Shown here: one piece after another, positions 17,761 to 27,686 of the stretch
Layout of the letters: each line of letters opens with the position of its first letter
Position numbering within the stretch: position 1 is the first letter of the stretch
Assembly: GCA_007693945.1 (NCBI GenBank)
Contig: RECP01000093.1
Coordinates: 1 to 38,902 of the forward strand
Direction: 5' to 3'
DNA length: 38,902 nucleotides
Source: Spirochaetaceae bacterium
GTDB taxonomy: Bacteria; Spirochaetota; Spirochaetia; DSM-27196; PWMO01
The notes under the pieces: model-generated
Databases searched by the model: none
What the model was told of the DNA's origin: nothing
What the model saw: only the letters and a program-made list of their open reading frames with translations
Position numbers and translations under genes: made by a program

Positions 17761-17790
17761 ACCGTAGCACACAACGCCAACGGCAGTCAA
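17761..17790 (-). promoter_or_regulatory. candidate yajC-secDF promoter
   Basis: Minus strand: -35 TTGACT (17790-17785), 18-bp spacer, -10 TACGGT (17766-17761). The predicted start near 17754 leaves a ~25-nt leader with AAGGA before the yajC ATG. Confidence 0.5.
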
Positions 17791-17837
17791 TAAAGCTGAT
17801 CGACATTGGATCAACCGTCACTCGTGTTTCCGTGAAC

Positions 17838-18131
17838 CTATACCGAAAGCGTTCGCGTAATTCCCTTCGGCACCTCAAATACACCGAACAGGCGCTTGAG
17901 CGCGATCTCGGATGAGGCGTCAAACGACGTGTACTCGCGCATGTACTCGAGCAGGTGTTCCATCTCTCGCGTGTCGCCCGAGAAGAGCGCCGAACAGAAG
18001 GCCTGACGGTAGAGCCCTTTCTCGGCGAGTGCTATGGTACTCAATGTGCGATAGCGTTTACGACACCGCGAGTCAACAACGGCAGTGTTGCCTTCAAAAC
18101 CGATCGTAAATATGAAGTCCTCACGTTTCAT
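17838..18131 (-). CDS. small conserved-looking protein, function unknown
   Basis: 97 aa; not recognised. It reads MKREDFIFTIGFEGNTAVVD at the start, has several charged helical stretches (LAEKGLYRQAFCSALFSGD, TREMEHLLEYMREYTSF) and no membrane segment or signal peptide. Codon use matches its neighbours. The FTIGFEGNTAVVD opening resembles a beta hairpin and the rest looks helical. It lies between the groL terminator and yajC in the same direction, so it is likely its own short unit. The ATG at 18131 has AGG four bases upstream. A perfect 6-bp inverted repeat (TTCTCT/AGAGAA, 18139-18154) sits in its leader. Confidence 0.7.
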   Translation of the reverse strand: MKREDFIFTIGFEGNTAVVDSRCRKRYRTLSTIALAEKGLYRQAFCSALFSGDTREMEHLLEYMREYTSFDASSEIALKRLFGVFEVPKGITRTLSV

Positions 18132-18170
18132 CAGCCTGTTCTCTCGCTAGAGAAGATACGACCTCGAAGC

Positions 18171-18199
18171 AAAAAGGGGAAGCCGAAAAGGCTTCCCCC
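18171..18199 (-). terminator. intrinsic terminator of groL
   Basis: Textbook form on the minus strand: GGGGAAGCC (18198-18190) and GGCTTCCCC (18184-18176) make a perfect 9-bp stem around a TTTTC loop, followed by TTTTT (18175-18171). It starts 23 nt after the groL stop. Confidence 0.95.
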
Positions 18200-18221
18200 G
18201 TACAATTCATCCGGCGCTGAT

Positions 18222-19989
<1,768 letters not shown>

Positions 19990-20028
19990 CTGAATTCTGC
20001 AAGAAAAATGACGCTACTCGTGGATTGA

Positions 20029-20056
20029 TTGACTTTTTCACTACCTGTGGTAGAAA
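20029..20056 (+). promoter_or_regulatory. promoter of the 592-aa protein gene
   Basis: -35 TTGACT (20029-20034), 16-bp spacer, -10 TAGAAA (20051-20056), six bases before the ATG at 20063. The predicted start falls on or next to the start codon, giving a leaderless mRNA. TAGG just before the ATG is at most a weak ribosome site. Confidence 0.5.
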
Positions 20057-20062
20057 TAGGTC

Positions 20063-21841
20063 ATGAAACGCCCCCTGTCGCTCGCGCTTGTCTTTTCGTT
20101 GCAGTCGCCGTGCGACCGTCAGGCCCGCAGCGCCGAGGTCGTCGCCGAGCTGCTGCGATGGCCCGAGATCGCGTCCGGCGGTGTAACCTGGAGTTTTGCG
20201 GCGTCACTGCTGGAAACCCCAACACCGGCGGTCACACAACTGACCGAAGCTCTTGGCGGCAGAACCAGATCGGGCCGTGACAGCCTGGCGCTGTGCGGCT
20301 ACAGCGGGGCGCCCCACGGCGCGTTGCTGGAGGAGGAACTCAAGCGCGAACTGAACTGGACGCTGCGCAACAACTGGGGTTCCGGAATCCGATCACGTTT
20401 GGGAGTCGATGCTCCCGGATTCTTTCACGCCTCCGCCGATCTGGCCCGCCTTTCGACGCTGAAACGCTACGGCGACAAGTTTCCGTTCGTCATTGCCGGA
20501 TTCGACGCTTCCGCCGCGTCGCCGCTGAGCGAGTTGATTCTGTACGACAATAGCCGCCGCTACCGGCTGGCGGCCGCCGACTGGAACAGACTGATCGGCC
20601 CGCACGCGGACCGCCCCGGGAGCCCGGCCCGGACAATACGCAGGCTTACGCGCGCGTTCCTTCGGTCGGCCAGGTCTGCGCCCGCCGCTGCCCTGCTGGT
20701 GCAGGTTGGAACGCCGGTCGACCAGTGGTCCCTGCCCCTGCTGCGTCAGCTGCTCCGGGTGCTCGCCAACCGGGCCCGACTCGAGCTGGTGCCGCTCGAT
20801 GCCCGCCTGGCCGGACTGTGCGCCATCGATCACCGCGCTGCACCGGTCATTGAGCTTGTGAACAACGCGCCGGTGTCTCCGGCACTGATGCGCGCGGTAC
20901 GGCTCGCGTCAGACCGCCGCGGCGGCCGTCAGACCGCCGATCAGACGCGGACCATCCTGCAGCTGTTAAGCGGCTGCCCGGCGAAGGGCGACCAGGATAG
21001 CGGCGGCGTGGGAAGTGGCGCCTCGCCTGCGCCGGCCGACGAAGGCCGAGAGTACATCGCCAGCATGATCGGCTCAGCGACGCTCAGTGACAAGAACATC
21101 GCCGTATGGTTTGAGGAGGGTGCCCTCCGGCGCGTCGAGAGCGACGAACAGTCGCTGCTGGCGAACCGGCCGGCCCTCGGATGGGTCGAGTTTGCCCATC
21201 GGCGTCAGCCGATGATAGTCGAAAGCGCGTTTTCATTTGAATCCCGACAGGCACACGGCCTGACGACGTACGCCCTGCTGACCGACCAGGATCTTGAGCT
21301 GCCGGGCAACCTTCAGATGGATGTGCTGCTGGTGGAGAACTTCAACTGGTTGGTGCTCGACATTCGGTTTGCCACGCCGGTTGCATCGCAGGGTGTCGTG
21401 GTACGACGGCTGTCGCCGCTGGAGATCCCGCTCTGCGACTGCAGCATGGGACAGTGGGTCGAGATCGAGAGCCTCTACCCCGACGGCAGTCACGGCTCGG
21501 CCTACGTTGAGCCCGGCCGCAAGGTCACGACTGCCACGATCTGGGGCAGCGTATTCCGGATTCGCTGGCAGGATCGAGTTCTGTCCGTCGGTTATCCGTC
21601 ATTGGCCGGGCAGTCCGTAGCACCCCTTACAGTCGAACTGGCCCCCAGCGGGAAGCGGCGCTGCCGGATCGGCCTTCACGTCGCCGGCTGCTACGTAGAT
21701 CCCGATCTCGCACGCTCCGGCGAAGAGCGAGTTACGGTATGCATTGCCGCCGGCGAACCCAACGCGGCGGCGATCCTGAAACCGCCCGATCGCCTGCGCG
21801 ATGCGCTGCTGAAGCCCGTGGCACACAGTGCATCCGGCTAA
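20063..21841 (+). CDS. 592-aa protein of unknown function
   Basis: I do not recognise the family. The first ~260 residues alternate hydrophobic strands and helices with small-residue turns, e.g. LALCGYSGAPHGALLEEELK and FPFVIAGFDASAASPLSEL, as a barrel or Rossmann-like enzyme domain might. A Gly/Ala/Asp-rich linker at about 312-333 separates it from a C-terminal half rich in predicted beta strands (FNWLVLDIRFATPVASQGVVVRR), suggestive of a beta-sandwich. A two-domain carbohydrate-active enzyme (GH57/38-like) is one guess, with low certainty. The short MKRPLSLALVFSLQ start could resemble a signal peptide but lacks a clear cleavage site. Its stop TAA overlaps the birA stop in CTAA. Confidence 0.75.
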   Translation: MKRPLSLALVFSLQSPCDRQARSAEVVAELLRWPEIASGGVTWSFAASLLETPTPAVTQLTEALGGRTRSGRDSLALCGYSGAPHGALLEEELKRELNWTLRNNWGSGIRSRLGVDAPGFFHASADLARLSTLKRYGDKFPFVIAGFDASAASPLSELILYDNSRRYRLAAADWNRLIGPHADRPGSPARTIRRLTRAFLRSARSAPAAALLVQVGTPVDQWSLPLLRQLLRVLANRARLELVPLDARLAGLCAIDHRAAPVIELVNNAPVSPALMRAVRLASDRRGGRQTADQTRTILQLLSGCPAKGDQDSGGVGSGASPAPADEGREYIASMIGSATLSDKNIAVWFEEGALRRVESDEQSLLANRPALGWVEFAHRRQPMIVESAFSFESRQAHGLTTYALLTDQDLELPGNLQMDVLLVENFNWLVLDIRFATPVASQGVVVRRLSPLEIPLCDCSMGQWVEIESLYPDGSHGSAYVEPGRKVTTATIWGSVFRIRWQDRVLSVGYPSLAGQSVAPLTVELAPSGKRRCRIGLHVAGCYVDPDLARSGEERVTVCIAAGEPNAAAILKPPDRLRDALLKPVAHSASG

Positions 21842-22686
21842 TCACCGTAGTCCAGCTGATGCGGCTGCAGTACGGACATCACGCTGCCGTCGGTCAGTTG
21901 CACCCGCAGGGTTCCGTCGATGCCGATTTCCAGAACACACCCGGTGGCCGAACCTGTCTGGCGCGTAGAGGGCGCCGACCGGGACGCGCGGCTGCCGGGA
22001 TGCACGGTAACCGTCTCCCCGCGCCGGTACAGGAGGGCGTTCGCGTGCTCCCGCCACCGTGGATCGCGCAGCACGCAACGCAGCTCGGCCAGCAGAACAT
22101 CGAGAACCGCAGTCAGCTCAAAGCGCGATCCGGCAAGCAGGGCCAGCGAGACAGGTTCCGCCGGACCGGATCGGCGCCACCGGCGCGGCGTCGCCTCCAC
22201 GCCATCGTCCGGCGATTCGAACTCGGTCTGATTGACGTTCAAACCCACACCGATGTGGAATCGGCCGGCAACACCCTCGCACAGAATGCCGCAGAGCTTG
22301 CCGCCGCGCACCAGGACATCGTTGGGCCATTTGACGCGCAAGTCGGACTCGTTGATACCAAGCGCCACGGCAGTCCGCGCTACCGCCAGTCCCGCGCGCA
22401 GCGGAATCGAACCGATCGTGTGCACGGCATCGCTCCCGGTAGCGGCAGCGCGCGATACCACCAGTGTCAGTAACAGGTTCTCACCGGCCGCGGCGCGCCA
22501 GCGTCGACCGGCGCCGCGACCGCGGCCAAGGCGCTGGAAATCGGCCCAAACGACCGTTCCGTCACCAACGTTCGCAGGCAGAGCGCGCGCGTCGTCCATG
22601 GTCGAATCGGTCTCCGTACAGTGGTAAATCGCCGCTCCGGGGAACGGCGAGGGATGGTCGAGCAACGTGTAGCCGGCAAGAGTCAT
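21838..22686 (-). CDS. birA: biotin--[acetyl-CoA-carboxylase] ligase
   Basis: 282 aa. It activates biotin as biotinyl-AMP and attaches it to carrier proteins such as AccB. Motifs: TDSTMDDARAL near the biotin pocket, GRGRGAGRRW (flexible adenylate loop) near 57-66, VKWPNDVLV and GKLCGILCEG near 123-143, IGVGLNVNQTE near 152. It has no N-terminal DNA-binding domain, so it is a monofunctional ligase, not a repressor. A C-terminal SH3-like segment (GCVLEIGIDGTLRVQLTDGSV) completes the family architecture. ATG 22686 is chosen because the upstream extension would include the promoter. Confidence 0.94.
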   Translation of the reverse strand: MTLAGYTLLDHPSPFPGAAIYHCTETDSTMDDARALPANVGDGTVVWADFQRLGRGRGAGRRWRAAAGENLLLTLVVSRAAATGSDAVHTIGSIPLRAGLAVARTAVALGINESDLRVKWPNDVLVRGGKLCGILCEGVAGRFHIGVGLNVNQTEFESPDDGVEATPRRWRRSGPAEPVSLALLAGSRFELTAVLDVLLAELRCVLRDPRWREHANALLYRRGETVTVHPGSRASRSAPSTRQTGSATGCVLEIGIDGTLRVQLTDGSVMSVLQPHQLDYGD

Positions 22687-22694
22687 CGTCAGGC

Positions 22695-22725
22695 AGTATA
22701 GCGCGCAAAGCGGGACCACAATCAA
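22695..22725 (-). promoter_or_regulatory. birA promoter
   Basis: Minus strand: -10 TATACT (22700-22695) is near-perfect; the best -35 is TTGATT (22725-22720) at a long 19-bp spacing. Eight bases separate the -10 box from the ATG, predicting a leader of 0-3 nt. The -35 box directly abuts that of zwf. Confidence 0.55.
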
Positions 22726-22754
22726 TTGCCTTTCGGACGCGATCTCCGCATACT
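22726..22754 (+). promoter_or_regulatory. zwf-opcA promoter
   Basis: -35 TTGCCT (22726-22731), 17-bp spacer, -10 CATACT (22749-22754), then nine bases to the ATG. The predicted start near 22761 leaves about 3 nt of leader. Confidence 0.5.
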
Positions 22755-22763
22755 GGGACAATC

Positions 22764-24248
22764 ATGGATCATAATCCGTTTCGCGAGGGACTGAGCCATA
22801 CTCGCCGAGCCGACCCCGTGACCGTCGTAATCTTCGGCGTGACCGGCGACCTCACCCGACGCAAGCTGTTGCCGGCGCTGTTCGCACTCTACCGCAAGGG
22901 CGTGTCCCGGCTGGGGGTAATCGGATTCGCGAGACGCGACTGGCAAACCGAAGGACTACGCCAGCGCGCCGGCGAGATTCTGCGTGATGCTCCCGACGCT
23001 ACCGACGAGCAGCGCGCCGCATTCGTCAACCAGCTGAGCTACGTGCGCTCTACGTTTGACGAGACCGCAGGCTACCGTGAGCTCGCGCGGCAGCTGCCGA
23101 AGGACGGCGACCGGCTCTTCTACCTGTCTACGCCACCGGAAAGCTACGAGGCCATCATTCGTAACCTCGGCGAGGCCGGATTAAACCGGCCCGGCGGCGG
23201 ATCGATCCGCGTCGTTGTCGAGAAGCCGTTCGGGCGTGACCTCGAGTCGGCCCGCCGCCTGAATCGCCTGCTGGCGGACTACTTTGACGAACAGCAGATC
23301 TATCGTATCGACCACTACCTCGGCAAGGAGACGGTTCAGAACATCATGCTGCTGCGGTTCGGCAACGGCATCTTTGAGCCGTTATGGAACCATCGCTACG
23401 TAGAGCACATACAGATCACAGTGTCTGAACGCCTCGGCGTTGAAGGCCGCGGAAACTACTACGACTCAGCGGGCGCGTTACGCGACATGGTGCAGAACCA
23501 TATGTTCCAGCTCCTGAGCCTGACCGCCATGGAGCCTCCGATCGACCTGCAGGCCGACAGCATTCGTGACGAGAAGGTCAAGGTAGTGCGCGCCATTGGC
23601 CCGATCGCGCCATCCGAGCTCGACACGCACACCTGCCGCGGCCAGTACAGCAGCGGCTACTCGGACGGCACGGCGGTTCCCGGCTATATGCAGGAAGACG
23701 GAGTACCGCCCGATTCCCGAACCGAGACATTCGTGGCAATCAAGCTCTTCGTGAACAACTGGCGCTGGTCAGGCGTGCCGTTCTACCTGCGCACCGGAAA
23801 ACGGCTGCGGCGCAAGGTGAGCGAAATCGCGGTCACCTTCCGCACCCCGCCGTTGGAGCTGTACAGCAACCGGCATCCCACCATGACGCGCAACACGCTG
23901 ATCATCCGCATCCAGCCCGAAGAGGGCATCACGCTGACGGTCAACACCAAGATCCCCGGCTATACCACCGACATGCGACCGGTAAACGTGGATTTCGCCT
24001 ACGGCTCGGCTTTCGGTGAAAGCACCCTGGAGGCCTATGAGCGGCTGCTGTTTGACGCGCTAGTCGGCGATTCAACGCTCTACACCCGACGCGACGAAAT
24101 CGAAGCATCGTGGCGGTTCATCACGCAGTTGCTCGAAGGCTGGCAAAACAGCCAATCGCGTCCGCAGTTGTATGAACCCGGTTCATCCGGTCCACACGGC
24201 GCGCGCGCTCTGCCGGGTGGCGCCGGACACCGCTGGAGGAAGCTATGA
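22764..24248 (+). CDS. zwf: glucose-6-phosphate 1-dehydrogenase
   Basis: 494 aa. It oxidises glucose 6-phosphate to 6-phosphogluconolactone, making NADPH and opening the oxidative pentose phosphate pathway. The coenzyme fingerprint GVTGDLTRRKL lies at 25-35, EKPFGRDL at 153-160, and the active-site peptide RIDHYLGKE at 181-189 with its substrate-binding lysine and catalytic histidine. The ATG at 22764 is the first in-frame start after the promoter. The stop overlaps the opcA ATG as ATGA, and the last ~20 residues (GSSGPHGARALPGGAG) look like an unstructured tail. Confidence 0.97.
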   Translation: MDHNPFREGLSHTRRADPVTVVIFGVTGDLTRRKLLPALFALYRKGVSRLGVIGFARRDWQTEGLRQRAGEILRDAPDATDEQRAAFVNQLSYVRSTFDETAGYRELARQLPKDGDRLFYLSTPPESYEAIIRNLGEAGLNRPGGGSIRVVVEKPFGRDLESARRLNRLLADYFDEQQIYRIDHYLGKETVQNIMLLRFGNGIFEPLWNHRYVEHIQITVSERLGVEGRGNYYDSAGALRDMVQNHMFQLLSLTAMEPPIDLQADSIRDEKVKVVRAIGPIAPSELDTHTCRGQYSSGYSDGTAVPGYMQEDGVPPDSRTETFVAIKLFVNNWRWSGVPFYLRTGKRLRRKVSEIAVTFRTPPLELYSNRHPTMTRNTLIIRIQPEEGITLTVNTKIPGYTTDMRPVNVDFAYGSAFGESTLEAYERLLFDALVGDSTLYTRRDEIEASWRFITQLLEGWQNSQSRPQLYEPGSSGPHGARALPGGAGHRWRKL

Positions 24249-25294
24249 TCTTTGACCCGGCCCGCATTGAAAGGGAGCTTTCCGAGATCATGGTACGCAG
24301 CAGTCCGACCGAGGCGCGCGCAAGCCTGCTGAACCTGGTTGTCTTCAGCACTTCGGCCAGCAAAGCGCAGGCGGATGCAATGCTCGATGCGGTACTCGGC
24401 AGGCGCGCCGCGCGCGTTATTCACATCACGCGTACCGACGAAGCCGAGAGCCGACTATCGATATCGGCGCGCTGTTATCTCGATCACAGCAACCGCAGTG
24501 TCTGTCTGCAGGAAGTAGTCATCAATAACGGGCGCGACGGAATCGGCGGCGCGGTCTCATCGTGGGCACCGCTGCTGATCCGCGATATTCCGGTATACGT
24601 AGTGTGGCTCGACACCATCTGCAGCGGTGACGGGCTCTCGTCCGACGTTGTCGAGCTGGCAGATACGCTGATATACGACAGCGAAGCCGCGCTGCGCAAC
24701 GGCGAGGACAACCGACGGCTGGTTTCACGGCTTGCCGCGCTGGCGCGCAACGAGAATCTGGCACTGTGCGACGTTACCTGGCGACGAGTACTTCCGCTGT
24801 GCTCGGTAACCGCGAATTGCTTTGACTCTCCCCACCTGCGGCAACAGGTCGAGTCCATCAGCGAGGTGATCCTTGCGGGATCACCGCCCGCCTTCGCCGC
24901 GCTCTATCTGGCGTGGTTCGGTTCAAGGATCGGTCTGCGCTGCCACGAGGATCGTGCCGCCCGCGACCGTCGGACCACCGGTTGCGCAACACCGGCCGAA
25001 GGTGGGCGTGCATGGGAGCTGCGTGCTGCTGCAGGACATACCGTCCGGCTCAGCCACCGGCAGCACGGCGCCATTGAAAACGGGGTTCTGGTTACAGTAC
25101 TCTTCGGCGGCAAAAGCGAATTGCGGATCCGTGCGTCGTCCGGCGGCTGCGCTGAGGTCGAATCCGGGGAAGACCTGTCAACTCAGATACTGCAATACCC
25201 CTCGGACGGTGATATTCTGCTGGGTGAGATCGACGGGATGCGTCGCGATCATATTTATACCGAAACCGTGCGGAGTCTTGATACTTTTATGTAA
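24245..25294 (+). CDS. opcA: glucose-6-phosphate dehydrogenase assembly protein OpcA
   Basis: 349 aa. OpcA proteins activate or assemble G6PDH, best known in cyanobacteria and actinobacteria. Visible family features are RARVIHITR-type AARVIHITRTDEAESRL near 58-75, LLIRDIPVYVVWLD near 110-124, a DSE segment and DVTWRRVLPL near 176-185. Immediate coupling to zwf (ATGA overlap, GGAGGAAG ribosome site inside the zwf end) supports the call strongly. The C-terminal ~120 residues are more divergent, with a DNA-like RHR-rich patch (CHEDRAARDRRTTG) of no clear meaning. Confidence 0.9.
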   Translation: MIFDPARIERELSEIMVRSSPTEARASLLNLVVFSTSASKAQADAMLDAVLGRRAARVIHITRTDEAESRLSISARCYLDHSNRSVCLQEVVINNGRDGIGGAVSSWAPLLIRDIPVYVVWLDTICSGDGLSSDVVELADTLIYDSEAALRNGEDNRRLVSRLAALARNENLALCDVTWRRVLPLCSVTANCFDSPHLRQQVESISEVILAGSPPAFAALYLAWFGSRIGLRCHEDRAARDRRTTGCATPAEGGRAWELRAAAGHTVRLSHRQHGAIENGVLVTVLFGGKSELRIRASSGGCAEVESGEDLSTQILQYPSDGDILLGEIDGMRRDHIYTETVRSLDTFM

Positions 25295-25306
25295 AAACCG
25301 TACTCT
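25278..25306 (+). promoter_or_regulatory. arg operon promoter
   Basis: -35 TTGATA (25278-25283), 17-bp spacer, -10 TACTCT (25301-25306). The -35 box lies within the last codons of opcA. The predicted start near 25313 precedes the argR TTG by about 30 nt. I did not find a convincing ARG box, though ArgR autoregulation here would be expected. Confidence 0.5.
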
Positions 25307-25343
25307 GAGTTGGCAGAAAACCGTATCGACTCGGAGACTTTCC

Positions 25344-25814
25344 TTGAAAGAGCGACCACTGCGGTTACAGACGATCAAGAAGATCGTTCGTGCCAACCGG
25401 ATCACAAGCCAGGAGCAGTTGCTGGGCCACCTCACCCGCGAAGGTTTCCACGTCACTCAGGCAACCCTTTCACGCGACCTGAAGCTGCTCAAAGTGGGCA
25501 AGATTGCCGAAGGGCCAACCGGATACGCCTACACCCTTCCAAGCGAAGAGGAACGCCGGGAATCCGAGCGCAGCTATGTACAGGATTTCCTGCGCGGTTA
25601 CGTGTCGATCGAGGTTTCGGGCACGACGGCGGTAGTGCGAACCCTGACGGGCCACGCGGACAGCGTTGGTTTTGCCCTCGATAATCTGAGTATCCCGGAA
25701 ATCCTCGGTACGGTTGCCGGAAACGACACCGTTATTGCAGTTCTGCGCGACGGAACGACCCGCAACGCCCTGTTGCGCACGCTCAAAGAGAAAGCCCCCA
25801 ACTTCGAGGAATAG
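25344..25814 (+). CDS. argR: arginine repressor ArgR
   Basis: 156 aa, the usual length. The N-terminal winged helix (about 1-70) shows LRLQTIKKIVRANRITSQEQLLGHL and the recognition segment VTQATLSRDLKLL. The C-terminal hexamerisation and arginine-binding domain contains GHADSVGFALDNL and GTVAGNDTVIAVLRD, where the aspartates that contact arginine sit. The start is TTG 25344 with CGGAG 7 nt upstream; it matches the normal start of the family, whereas no ATG does. It heads the argCBDG cluster, so arginine feedback on this operon is expected. Confidence 0.95.
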   Translation: MKERPLRLQTIKKIVRANRITSQEQLLGHLTREGFHVTQATLSRDLKLLKVGKIAEGPTGYAYTLPSEEERRESERSYVQDFLRGYVSIEVSGTTAVVRTLTGHADSVGFALDNLSIPEILGTVAGNDTVIAVLRDGTTRNALLRTLKEKAPNFEE

Positions 25815-25817
25815 CAG

Positions 25818-26846
25818 ATGCGCGTTGCCGTTCTGGGATCCACCGGTTACACCGGCATGACTCTGCTCAGAATACTGTCGCAGCATCCTCAGGTGCGCAT
25901 TATCTACCCGGTTTCGTCGTCGAAGGCGGGTGTTGCCTTCAGTGAAGTCGATCCCGGCCTCGCCACCGCGCTGAGGTCGAGGACCGACGGCGCGCTGATT
26001 GATATGGCGGATGCCGTCAAGGCCGCGCCGGACATCGTCTTCTCGGCGCTGCCGCACCTCACTTCGGCCCGGGTGTGCGAGCCGTTCTTCAGCTCGAGCG
26101 TGGTCATCGATCTGTCGGCTGACTTCCGCATCTCGGACAGTGCGCTCTTTGCGCGTGCCTACGGACAACCGCCTCCGCGCCAGGATCTGCAACTGAAAGC
26201 GTGCTATGGTCTGTCGGAGTGGTACGAGAAGGAAATCCGGGCCGCCGACATCATCGGCAACCCGGGGTGCTATCCTACCGCCACGCTGCTGCCGCTGCTG
26301 CCGCTGGCGCGCAAGGGCCTGATCCAGGGTAAGATCGTTGTCAGCGCCTTCTCGGGACTCTCGGGTGCCGGTCGCAAGGAGAGCGTCAATCTCCTGTTCA
26401 CCGAGCGTTCCGAAAACGTCAACGCCTACAACCCCGGCTCGCGGCACCGGCACTGGTCGGAGATTCACTTCCACCTCTCCCGCTCGGGTAAACAGCTGCC
26501 GTTGCTGTTCACCCCGCACCTGGTTCCCATCAAGCAGGGGCTCGGCGTCACAACTTCATGCACGCTTCGCGACGGCGTCACGGCCGACACCGTCGCCGCG
26601 GCGTTCAAGGAGGCGTATGGCGCCCGGCCGTTTATCCGCCTGCTTGCTGACCGTATCCCGGAGACGCGGTGGGTCAGAAACTCCAACCGCTGTGATATCG
26701 GCTGGCACGTTGAGGGGCAGGAGCTACTGCTCTTCTCGGCGATTGACAACCTGGTCAAGGGAGCCTCGGGCCAGGCAGTCCAGAATATGAATCTGCGCTT
26801 CGGCTTTGACGAGTCCGAAGGTCTGCGCATTCACGGCGAGTTCTGA
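25818..26846 (+). CDS. argC: N-acetyl-gamma-glutamyl-phosphate reductase
   Basis: 342 aa. It reduces N-acetylglutamyl phosphate to the semialdehyde with NADPH, third step of arginine synthesis. The Rossmann fingerprint GSTGYTG lies at 7-13, LSADFR at 99-104, and the active-site IIGNPGCYPTA places the catalytic cysteine at 151. HLVPIKQG and a late GASGQAVQNMN complete the family pattern. The ATG follows the argR stop by three bases, with GAGGAA just upstream. Confidence 0.97.
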   Translation: MRVAVLGSTGYTGMTLLRILSQHPQVRIIYPVSSSKAGVAFSEVDPGLATALRSRTDGALIDMADAVKAAPDIVFSALPHLTSARVCEPFFSSSVVIDLSADFRISDSALFARAYGQPPPRQDLQLKACYGLSEWYEKEIRAADIIGNPGCYPTATLLPLLPLARKGLIQGKIVVSAFSGLSGAGRKESVNLLFTERSENVNAYNPGSRHRHWSEIHFHLSRSGKQLPLLFTPHLVPIKQGLGVTTSCTLRDGVTADTVAAAFKEAYGARPFIRLLADRIPETRWVRNSNRCDIGWHVEGQELLLFSAIDNLVKGASGQAVQNMNLRFGFDESEGLRIHGEF

Positions 26847-26897
26847 TCACATCCGTAGCCGGCCCGGCCGCCAATCACGATACAGAACGGGACCCGT

Positions 26898-27686
26898 ATG
26901 GAACAGAAAGTGACAGTCGTCATCAAGATCGGCGGAGCCGCCGCCGAGGATCAGGACACATTCTCCCGGTTTCTGGCTGAGTTGAGTGATGTGCGCGGAC
27001 GGACCGCGGTCGTTCTGGTTCACGGTGGAGGCGCCAGAGTGAGTGCACTCGGGCGTGCGCTGGGCATCGAGCCGGTTTTTGTTGACGGCGTTCGAATGAC
27101 CGGTGACCGTGAGATGGACGTGGTTGACATGGTGCTCTGCGGCCTGGTGAACAAGCAGATCGTTCGGGGGTTAATTGCATGTGGGGCGCCCGCGGTCGGG
27201 ATTTCGGGGTCCGACGCCGCAACCTTCGTCGGCGCTCCGATTACCGATCCACAGGGAAGACCCAGCCGTACCGGGAGGGTACACCGCTGTGACCCTGGCC
27301 TGGTGGAGACCCTGCTGAGCGCCGGATACCTGCCCGTGATGGCTTCCACATTCACGGACGGCGCGGGGGCGGGGCTGAACCTTAACGCGGATGACGCGGC
27401 GTTGGAACTTGCCATTGCGCTCAACGCCGACACGCTGCTGTTTCTGTCGGACACTGCCGGAATCCTCGCCCGCGACGGCAGGCTGATCGAGCGACTCTCG
27501 GCGGCGGGAGTGGAGACGGCAATCAGTGACGGAACCGTGACCGGCGGTATGGTCGTCAAGTCCCGTGCCTGTGTCCACGCTTTGAACAACGGCGTGAAAA
27601 GGATTATCATAGGCCGCTATACAAAAGACGGCTCGCTGCGGCGCCTGCTGCTGGCCGAGTCCGGGACAAGGATCGAACATGACTGA
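26898..27686 (+). CDS. argB: acetylglutamate kinase
   Basis: 262 aa. It phosphorylates N-acetylglutamate, second step of the pathway and often the arginine-sensitive one. Amino-acid-kinase features are VVIKIGGAA (phosphate loop, about 7-15), LVHGGGARV near 41-49, the substrate segment VRMTGDREMDVVDMVLCGLVN, LNLNADDAALELA near 160, and GGMVVKSRA near 220. The N-terminal arginine-sensing helix of feedback-inhibited enzymes seems absent, so it may be arginine-insensitive (inference). It lies 51 nt after argC with GGGAC before the ATG, and overlaps argD by 8 nt. Confidence 0.95.
   Translation: MEQKVTVVIKIGGAAAEDQDTFSRFLAELSDVRGRTAVVLVHGGGARVSALGRALGIEPVFVDGVRMTGDREMDVVDMVLCGLVNKQIVRGLIACGAPAVGISGSDAATFVGAPITDPQGRPSRTGRVHRCDPGLVETLLSAGYLPVMASTFTDGAGAGLNLNADDAALELAIALNADTLLFLSDTAGILARDGRLIERLSAAGVETAISDGTVTGGMVVKSRACVHALNNGVKRIIIGRYTKDGSLRRLLLAESGTRIEHD

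Noticed and set aside
25296-25343. ARG box in front of argR
   Set aside because: I looked for the 18-bp ArgR operator and saw no imperfect palindrome good enough to claim.
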